A DNA stretch of 13,536 nt from an uncultured Alphaproteobacteria bacterium (GTDB lineage: Bacteria; Pseudomonadota; Alphaproteobacteria; Caulobacterales; Caulobacteraceae): positions 1 to 13,536 of the forward strand of contig CAIZKE010000197.1 in the NCBI GenBank assembly GCA_903933475.1. The letters run 5' to 3'. The translations under genes were made by a program, and so were the position numbers. The stretch's first letter is position 1; each line of letters begins with the position of its first letter. Positions 8,855 to 13,536 of this stretch are shown in pieces. The notes under the pieces are model-generated. The model saw nothing but the letters and a program-made list of their open reading frames with translations. It was not told the DNA's origin and made no database searches.

Positions 8855-8883
8855 TTGACGAGGGGTCTCGGCGTGCCGAGGAT
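8855..8883 (+). promoter_or_regulatory. Possible amidohydrolase promoter with operator-like dyad
   Basis: TTGACG (8855-8860) resembles a -35 element, and GAGGAT (8878-8883) sits 17 bases further as a poor -10. Between them lies the 14-base perfect palindrome CTCGGCGTGCCGAG apart from its central GT (8867-8880). That is a position where a dimeric repressor would block polymerase. The promoter match is weak; the dyad itself is plainly visible. Confidence 0.3.
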
Positions 8884-8993
8884 CCCGCCGCCTCATTCGG
8901 CAAGGCAGATGAAGCTGCGGGCGCAGGCTCGCAGCTAGCTTGCACGCGCATCCACGCTGACGCAACGTGCCCCCCGTTGTTCCGGGGGATGCG

Positions 8994-11030
8994 ATGATGA
9001 GACTGGGTACCTTCCTGCTGGCAGGGATGACGAGCGCATCCCTGCTGGTCTGCGCGCCGGCGGCGAACGCCGAGTCCGAGCGCTTCGTGGTGGTCGCGAA
9101 CGGGACCAAGGTCGGCTACCTGAATGTCGACGGCGACGCGCGTCGACGGACCATTGCCTTCGACTACAAGATCAACGGTCGCGGACCCTCAAGCCGCGAG
9201 ACCCTTGAACTCGACGCCGCTGGACTGCCTGTCGCCTGGACGGTCGACGGCGCAACGACCTTCGGCAGCAAGACCCAGGAGAGTTTTCGCCTCCGCGGCC
9301 GACGCGCGACCTGGAGCGACGCCGCCGGGCCAGGGTCGGCGACCGTCGCCGATCCCAGCCTCTACATTTCCCAGCACGCCAGCCTGTGGGCACCGGGGGT
9401 GTACGCGCGCGCCCTGCTGAAGGACGCCGACAGGGAGATGCCCGCCCTTCCCGGCGGCCGGGTGCGGCTCGAGAAGATCGAGGACCTGGACCTGAAGAGC
9501 GCCAATGGCCCGTTGCGGGCCACGGCCTGGCGGTTGTCGGGCCTGGAGCTCACGCCTGTGACGATGGTCCTCGACGCCGACGGGAATCTCCTGGCGCGCG
9601 GGATCGGTCGCGCCGCCCTGGTCCGCGAAGGGCTGGAGGGTGAAGAGCGGCGCCTGCGGGACCTGACCGCGAACTGGAACGCCGATTGGCTGGTGGGGCT
9701 CCAGAAGGCGGCGGCGCACCGCTACGACGGACCCGTGCGGGTCCGGAACGTCCGGGTGTTCGATCCGCGCGCAAAGGTCCTGACGGGTCCGGTTTCTGTC
9801 GTCTTCCACCGCGGACGTATCTCGGCGGTCGCTCCCACCGATACGCCCGCAACCCCGGGCGAAACCACCATCGATGGCGGCGGCGGGACGCTGGTTCCGG
9901 GCCTCTTCGAAATGCACGGCCACCTCGGCGACTTCGGTGCTCTATGGAACGTGCTCGCCGGCGTGACCACCGTGCGCGACATGGGATCGGACAACACCAT
10001 CCTGAGCCGCCTCATCGAGAACATGGACTCGGGAAGGCTCGCCGGCCCCAACGTGATCCGTGCGGGGATGATCGAGGGCAATAGCGCGACGAACAACCAG
10101 TCGGGGTTTGTCGTCGACAGCGAAGCGGCGGCGGTCCAGGCGGTCCGCTGGTACGCCGCGCGCGGCTATGACGACATCAAGATCTACTCCTCCATCAAGC
10201 CGGCCTGGGTCCCGGCGATGATCGCCGAGGCGCGCACACAGGGCATGGGCGTGCTGGGCCACGTGCCGGCGTTCACGACGTCCGATGCGATGATCGACGC
10301 CGGCTACGATGAGATCACCCACATCAACCAGCTGATGCTGAGCTGGGTCCTCAAGCCGGACGAAGACACCCGCACCCTGCTTCGCCTCACCGCGCTGCGG
10401 CGCCTGCCGCAAGTCGACCTCAACAGCCCGGCGGTCCAGGCGACCCTGCAGCGCCTGGTCGACCGCAAGGTCGCGCTGGACCCGACCTTCGTGATCCACG
10501 AGGACCTGACGCTGAACCGCACCGGCACGATGCCGCCGGGCACCGCGGACTACTTCGATCACATGCCCGTAGGATGGCGGCGGGACTCGATGCAGGCGCT
10601 TACGGACGCGTCCCGGCCGGAGGATGATGTCGCCTATCGGGGCGCCTTCGACCAGATCGGCAAGTTTCTGACCCTCGCGCATCGGCGGGGGATCAAGATC
10701 GTGCCCGGAACAGACACCGGCGGCGCCTTCACCCTCCACCGTGAACTCGAGCTCTATCAGCGCATCGGGATGACGCCTTCGGAGATCCTGGCGCGCGCGA
10801 CGCTGGAGATGGCCCAGCACACCGGTCGGGACCAGACACTGGGCTCCATCGAGAAGGGCAAGGTGGCCGACTTCTTTCTCGTGCCCGGCGACCCGACGAA
10901 GGACCTGAAGGCGATCAAGACCATCCGGATGGTCGTGCGCGATGGCGTGGTCTACTTCCCAAGTGAAGTGTACCCGAAGCTCGGCGTGCGGCCGTTCACG
11001 ACGGCGCCCGTGGTGACGCCCGGCGGATAG
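8994..11030 (+). CDS. Exported amidohydrolase-superfamily metal hydrolase with extra N-terminal domain
   Basis: This 678-residue protein belongs to the imidazolonepropionase/prolidase-like amidohydrolases, which cleave C-N bonds in amides, cyclic amides or peptides. Residues 1-27 look like a signal peptide (VCAPAANAES), placing it in the periplasm. Residues about 30-240 are a beta-rich domain I cannot assign. The metal-dependent barrel begins at about 245 with its small beta-sandwich and VPGLFEMHGHLGD. The binuclear site is complete: His308 and His310, the candidate carboxylated Lys396 (DDIKIYSS), His423 (GHVPA), His443 (ITHIN) and Asp574 (GTDTGG). The ATG at 8994 is followed at once by another ATG (8997); GGGGGA 4-9 bases upstream supports this region over the GTG at 8967. 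It is a single gene, transcribed away from the sulfatase unit. The substrate is unknown; a peptide or N-acyl compound is possible. Confidence 0.9.
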   Translation: MMRLGTFLLAGMTSASLLVCAPAANAESERFVVVANGTKVGYLNVDGDARRRTIAFDYKINGRGPSSRETLELDAAGLPVAWTVDGATTFGSKTQESFRLRGRRATWSDAAGPGSATVADPSLYISQHASLWAPGVYARALLKDADREMPALPGGRVRLEKIEDLDLKSANGPLRATAWRLSGLELTPVTMVLDADGNLLARGIGRAALVREGLEGEERRLRDLTANWNADWLVGLQKAAAHRYDGPVRVRNVRVFDPRAKVLTGPVSVVFHRGRISAVAPTDTPATPGETTIDGGGGTLVPGLFEMHGHLGDFGALWNVLAGVTTVRDMGSDNTILSRLIENMDSGRLAGPNVIRAGMIEGNSATNNQSGFVVDSEAAAVQAVRWYAARGYDDIKIYSSIKPAWVPAMIAEARTQGMGVLGHVPAFTTSDAMIDAGYDEITHINQLMLSWVLKPDEDTRTLLRLTALRRLPQVDLNSPAVQATLQRLVDRKVALDPTFVIHEDLTLNRTGTMPPGTADYFDHMPVGWRRDSMQALTDASRPEDDVAYRGAFDQIGKFLTLAHRRGIKIVPGTDTGGAFTLHRELELYQRIGMTPSEILARATLEMAQHTGRDQTLGSIEKGKVADFFLVPGDPTKDLKAIKTIRMVVRDGVVYFPSEVYPKLGVRPFTTAPVVTPGG

Positions 11031-11070
11031 ACGGGACGCTGGCAGGCTGCGGGAACGAGGGGCGGCTCCA

Positions 11071-11096
11071 GTTCTATTATTGTTCTTGTTTTGTTC
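11071..11096 (+). promoter_or_regulatory. Two overlapping LexA (SOS) boxes, GTTC-N7-GTTC-N7-GTTC
   Basis: GTTC occurs at 11071-11074, 11082-11085 and 11093-11096, each pair separated by exactly 7 bases (11-bp period). GTTC-N7-GTTC is the published SOS-box format in Caulobacter, Rhodobacter and rhizobia, so this gives two boxes sharing the middle half-site. The surrounding 11071-11100 stretch is AT-rich in a GC-rich genome, and a 10-base sequence (TTGTTCTTGT) is repeated at 11080 and 11091. It lies 53 bases before the toxin start and points to LexA repression with induction by DNA damage. Confidence 0.8.
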
Positions 11097-11107
11097 TTGT
11101 CGATAGG
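11080..11107 (+). promoter_or_regulatory. Possible toxin-operon promoter overlapping the LexA boxes
   Basis: TTGTTC (11080-11085) could be a -35 and GATAGG (11102-11107) a -10, with a 16-base spacer. Transcription would start near 11113-11115, leaving a leader of about 35 bases before the ATG at 11149. LexA bound to the GTTC repeats would cover the -35 directly. The match to consensus is modest. Confidence 0.4.
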
Positions 11108-11124
11108 GTGATGGTGTGAGAGGG

Positions 11125-11141
11125 TCCAGGCCAACCCTGGA
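11125..11141 (+). promoter_or_regulatory. Stem-loop overlapping the toxin Shine-Dalgarno
   Basis: TCCAGG (11125-11130) and CCTGGA (11136-11141) are perfect 6-base arms around the loop CCAAC. The right arm includes the first three bases of GGAGA (11139-11143), the best ribosome binding site, 5 bases before the ATG at 11149. Folding would limit toxin translation. AGGGT/ACCCT (11121-11125 and 11134-11138) offers an alternative pairing. Confidence 0.35.
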
Positions 11142-11148
11142 GACCTGC

Positions 11149-12219
11149 ATGCGCAAGTACCGACCGGATCCTTCCCGCCTGGAGGGCGCGGCCCTTGATC
11201 GCTGGTACCGGCGCTCTCCGGCTCGGATCCGGGCTGAGCGGGAGGCTGCGAGGCGGGCGCAATACGACGCCTTCTTCGGTCAGGCCGGTGGGATTTCAGA
11301 GGCCAGCCCGGAGGACGGGATAACTTCGGCCCCGGGTTCCCGGGCGGAGTCGCGGACCAATGTCCTCCAGTTCGCCCGGCGGGAACCCATCCCGACGACT
11401 CCCACGGTCATCACGACGGGCGGGCGCCCGATCCTCGGAGTCCCTCCTGTAACCGGAGCCGGCTGGGCGTCGGGGGCTACAGAAAGCTTCTTCGAGACCT
11501 ATCCGGCCATCCCCAACCCCGTCTTGGGGCCAGCCTACGTGACGGACCTTCCGAAGCCCCTCAATCTGGTGACGCCGCGGGTCAGCGATTGGTTCGAGCT
11601 CGGGGACGGGCGCCTGGTGCGGGGCGCGGATGAGGTCGAGCGGCTCTTCGTCGAACAGCGCCTGCGTATGTCGGGAGAGGACAAGCCCGAGCCGCCTGCA
11701 CGGGTCCAATCCGACGACCGCTTCCGCGACGGAGCCATTCCCCAGGCGGAGCAGCTGGCGAAGGGAGAACGCGAGATCGACCCGACCTGTCACGTCTATG
11801 GCGGTTGGGAGCGGGACCCGACCTTCTCGAGCAATGCAGCCTGGACCCAGGATTACGAGGACCAGATCACCCAGGCGCCCGGTCTCGACTATGTGGTGCG
11901 CAATCCGGTGGAGAAGCCGGTGCGGTTCGACGGGTGCGCCGTCTGGGACCCTCGCCGCCCCCTGCTCGAGGCAAAGGGCCCCGGCTATGAAGCCCTGGAC
12001 CGGAGGGCCCGAAAATCGACATTCTTGGGGGGTGTGTGGGATGACGCGCGGCTCCAGGCAAGCCGGCAGAACCGGGCCGCGCGGGGCAAGACCGTCGAGT
12101 GGCATGTCGCCGAACCCGCCGTGGTTCCAACCTTCCGGGAGATCATCGGGTCTCCCTCCTCTCTCCGGGTCCTCCAGACTTCGCCCCGCCCGGGCGCCCC
12201 ACAACCCAAGAGAAGGTGA
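11149..12219 (+). CDS. Tox-REase-5 (restriction-endonuclease-fold) nuclease toxin
   Basis: This 356-residue protein is a predicted DNase toxin. The C-terminal part (about 215-345) matches the Tox-REase-5 pattern: a Trp-rich start (HVYGGW), a helix with Glu237 (DYEDQITQAPG), then a PD-(D/E)xK core with Asp261 in VRFDGC and Glu274-Ala-Lys276 in LLEAKGPGYE. All the expected catalytic residues are present. Residues 1-50 are basic and helical (LDRWYRRSPARIRAEREAAR...), followed by a low-complexity Pro/Gly/Thr-rich linker (about 55-130). There is no signal peptide or membrane segment, and no VgrG, PAAR, Hcp or two-partner secretion gene nearby. I start at the ATG at 11149 because GGAGA is 5 bases before it; the upstream GTG at 11116 would fall almost on the predicted transcription start. 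It is the first gene of an operon with the acidic protein downstream, under LexA boxes. It could serve interbacterial killing or SOS-triggered self-killing. Confidence 0.82.
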   Translation: MRKYRPDPSRLEGAALDRWYRRSPARIRAEREAARRAQYDAFFGQAGGISEASPEDGITSAPGSRAESRTNVLQFARREPIPTTPTVITTGGRPILGVPPVTGAGWASGATESFFETYPAIPNPVLGPAYVTDLPKPLNLVTPRVSDWFELGDGRLVRGADEVERLFVEQRLRMSGEDKPEPPARVQSDDRFRDGAIPQAEQLAKGEREIDPTCHVYGGWERDPTFSSNAAWTQDYEDQITQAPGLDYVVRNPVEKPVRFDGCAVWDPRRPLLEAKGPGYEALDRRARKSTFLGGVWDDARLQASRQNRAARGKTVEWHVAEPAVVPTFREIIGSPSSLRVLQTSPRPGAPQPKRR

Positions 12220-12224
12220 CCGAA

Positions 12225-12620
12225 ATGACCCCCAGAGACGACCGGCCTTCCCAGGACGATGAAGACGCCTTCGACGCCTGGCTCGAACGCAAGCACCGGG
12301 AGCGCAAGTCGAGCTCCGAGGCCGAAGTCCGGCAGCGTCGAGAGGCCGACTTCCCCGAGGCCCTCCAGGGGCGATGGATCTACCCGGACGACTCGGACAC
12401 GGACGTCGTCATCCAGGGCAGCCAGATCCTCTGGGGCGGCGCACCCAGGCCCTATGTCGACAAGATTCTCGTGGGCACCGAGGGCGACGAAATATTCTAT
12501 GAAGTCTTCTTCCCTGACAACGTGGACGAAGACAGTCAGACAGTGCTTTTGCTCCTGGGAGACGACCTGTTCTTCAAAAGTTGGCACGACGTCGTCGGGC
12601 TCGTGAGGGCGGAGACCTGA
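12225..12620 (+). CDS. Candidate immunity protein for the Tox-REase-5 toxin
   Basis: This 131-residue protein starts 5 bases after the toxin stop. Its Shine-Dalgarno (GAAGG, 12212-12216) lies in the last toxin codons, so the two are translationally coupled, the usual layout of toxin-immunity pairs. A longer open frame exists upstream, but the ATG at 12225 has the right spacing. The protein is strongly acidic (31 Asp/Glu against 15 Lys/Arg by my count), as is common for inhibitors of nucleases. Residues 1-45 are charged and probably helical; about 50-131 look like a small beta-sheet (GRWIYP, VVIQGSQILWGG, IFYEVFF, VLLLLGDDLFFKSW). I do not recognise a family. The immunity role is inferred from position, size and charge only. 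Confidence 0.75.
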   Translation: MTPRDDRPSQDDEDAFDAWLERKHRERKSSSEAEVRQRREADFPEALQGRWIYPDDSDTDVVIQGSQILWGGAPRPYVDKILVGTEGDEIFYEVFFPDNVDEDSQTVLLLLGDDLFFKSWHDVVGLVRAET

Positions 12621-13007
12621 GGCCCGGGCGCCCAGGTTCGGGCGCCTGCAGGCGGGGGACTGGCCGATGCCGGCGGGGGCGAGCTGGATATCGTCTCCGG
12701 CACGCCCAACTGTCGTTTGCCCTCAACTGAGTGACGCTGGGGACAGCCTGGCCCCTGGTGAACTCCGCCGAACGCCACCTTGATGTTCGCCGCACCGGTG
12801 GCGGGCAAGGCCGTCGCTCAAGAAGCTGGCTCGCCCACCTTGCACGGCGCGCAGGACCTGAGGGCTTGGATTCGGCCCGACATCACTCCGGTGTTCGCCC
12901 GATGCCCATTGATGGGCGCGTCCTGGCTGAAAACTCCCCTTGCGAACGTCCGCTTCCAGGAGCCGGCTGGCCTGCCGCCCAAATCTGCCCCTGTTCCAGG
13001 GTCGGCT
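12621..13007. other. Intergenic stretch between convergent genes
   Basis: These 387 bases lie between the immunity gene and the convergent GST-family gene. Apart from the hairpin at 12627-12646 I find no RNA gene, repeat array or convincing coding sequence. The short open frames on either strand have no good ribosome binding site and no protein-like motif. A decayed gene cannot be excluded by eye. Confidence 0.5.
12627..12646 (+). terminator. GC-rich hairpin after the toxin-immunity operon
   Basis: GGCGCCC (12627-12633) and GGGCGCC (12640-12646) form a perfect 7-bp stem with loop AGGTTC, 7 bases after the immunity stop codon. There is no T-run, so termination may be inefficient or Rho-assisted. 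Confidence 0.5.
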
Positions 13008-13536
13008 TCAAAGTGGCGCGAACAAGGGCTCACAGCCCGTGCCAAGGAGAAGACGGTCCACACGTCCGCGTGCCGCGTCATCCAGCGCGAAGTAGGCCTT
13101 CCGGAGCCAGCCAAGGCATTTTGCCTGGTATACAAAGGACTCCTGCACCCAGCGCTGGCCGTCCACCTCGCACTCCACCTGCTTTGCGCCCTGCGCGACC
13201 GCGTTCGCATTGCCGATCATGAAGGGTGCATAGACCCGGCCGACTTCGCAAAGCAGGCTGCGCAATGTCGGCGGCGGATCGGACAGGTCGACCCAATCGG
13301 CTTCGCTCACTTCGAGCCCGCTCACATCCTCCAGCCTTTCGGTCCAGGCGTAGGCCCGGGGTGAGACCTCCATGGCGACCTGGCCCGGTGTGGGATCAGT
13401 GATCACGAGCATCGTCATCTGACCGAAGACTGCGAAATCACCGGCGCCGGGCCGTTGCCCCAGAAGGTAGGGCTGGTTCTGGATGTGCGCCTCGAACACC
13501 TCCAGGAAGCGACGCCAACTGCTCTCGATGATTGGC
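13008..13536 (-). CDS. Glutathione S-transferase-family protein, C-terminal domain (partial)
   Basis: The frame runs from the stop at 13008 to the right edge without a start, so the N-terminal thioredoxin-like domain lies outside; a GTG at 13499 is only an internal Val. The visible part is helical, like a GST C-terminal domain: SSWRRFLEVFEAHI, then the family segment PYLLGQRPGAGDFAVFGQMT with its N-capping Asp. After it come RAYAWTERLEDVSGL, and GRVYAPFMIGNANAVAQGA further on. The tail (residues matching VECEVDGQRWVQESFVYQAKCLGWLRKAY) is longer than in a minimal GST, as in a group of uncharacterised proteobacterial GST-like proteins. It converges on the toxin-immunity operon and probably has nothing to do with it. 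The enzyme activity cannot be judged without the N-terminus. Confidence 0.75.
   Translation of the reverse strand, partial: PIIESSWRRFLEVFEAHIQNQPYLLGQRPGAGDFAVFGQMTMLVITDPTPGQVAMEVSPRAYAWTERLEDVSGLEVSEADWVDLSDPPPTLRSLLCEVGRVYAPFMIGNANAVAQGAKQVECEVDGQRWVQESFVYQAKCLGWLRKAYFALDDAARGRVDRLLLGTGCEPLFAPL

Larger units (their letters stand above)
8610..8993. promoter_or_regulatory. Divergent intergenic regulatory region
   Basis: These 384 bases lie between the minus-strand channel-sulfatase pair and the plus-strand amidohydrolase. I see no gene in them. They should hold promoters for both directions. Three inverted repeats stand out: GTCCAC (8771-8776) with GTGGAC (8790-8795), the hairpin at 8810-8826, and the dyad at 8867-8880. 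No regulator gene is adjacent. Confidence 0.5.

Noticed and set aside
9942..11156. 404-codon minus-strand open frame
   Set aside because: It lies opposite the amidohydrolase, has a His/Arg/Asp-rich composition and crosses the LexA-box promoter. It has no protein-like features.
11296..12204. 302-codon minus-strand frame opposite the toxin
   Set aside because: The plus-strand frame has the Tox-REase-5 catalytic pattern and a proper ribosome binding site. The opposite frame has neither.
12536..12808. Small minus-strand open frame after the immunity gene, considered as an antitoxin or second immunity gene
   Set aside because: Its composition is Pro/Ser/Ala-rich, it has no Shine-Dalgarno sequence, and it overlaps the immunity gene on the opposite strand.
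1..13536. Mobile-element, CRISPR or prophage signatures around the toxin
   Set aside because: I saw no transposase, integrase, terminal repeats, repeat-spacer pattern or tRNA attachment site on either strand.

Overview
This window is high-GC DNA whose codon use and gene families (TonB-dependent receptor, sulfatase, MetA-type outer-membrane protein, periplasmic amidohydrolase) fit an alphaproteobacterium, most likely Caulobacterales or a close relative. A second clue is a GTTC-N7-GTTC direct repeat at 11071-11096, which is the LexA (SOS) box format of alphaproteobacteria rather than that of enterics. The taxonomic call is an inference; there is no rRNA or other marker gene here.

Left part, all on the minus strand and read right to left. 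A MetA-like outer-membrane channel (8609-7626) and a secreted Cys-type sulfatase (7593-5983) form one tight pair. After a 257-base gap comes a second tight unit: TonB-dependent receptor (5725-2690), dicarboxylate/amino-acid:cation symporter (2659-1298) and gamma-glutamyltransferase (1294 to beyond the left edge). The second unit reads as an uptake route: the receptor brings a ligand across the outer membrane, the periplasmic transferase releases glutamate from gamma-glutamyl compounds, and the symporter carries the released acid into the cytoplasm.

Middle. A 384-base divergent regulatory region (8610-8993) separates the sulfatase pair from a plus-strand exported amidohydrolase (8994-11030) with a complete binuclear metal site and an unassigned N-terminal domain of about 220 residues.

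Right part. The most interesting unit is a two-gene plus-strand operon: a Tox-REase-5-type nuclease toxin (11149-12219) followed 5 bases later by a small, very acidic protein (12225-12620), the candidate immunity protein. Its promoter holds three GTTC half-sites at exact 11-bp spacing, that is, two overlapping alphaproteobacterial LexA boxes, so the toxin is predicted to be induced by DNA damage. A small stem-loop may also mask the toxin ribosome binding site. Downstream, after a hairpin and 387 bases with no convincing gene, a convergent GST-family gene runs off the right edge.
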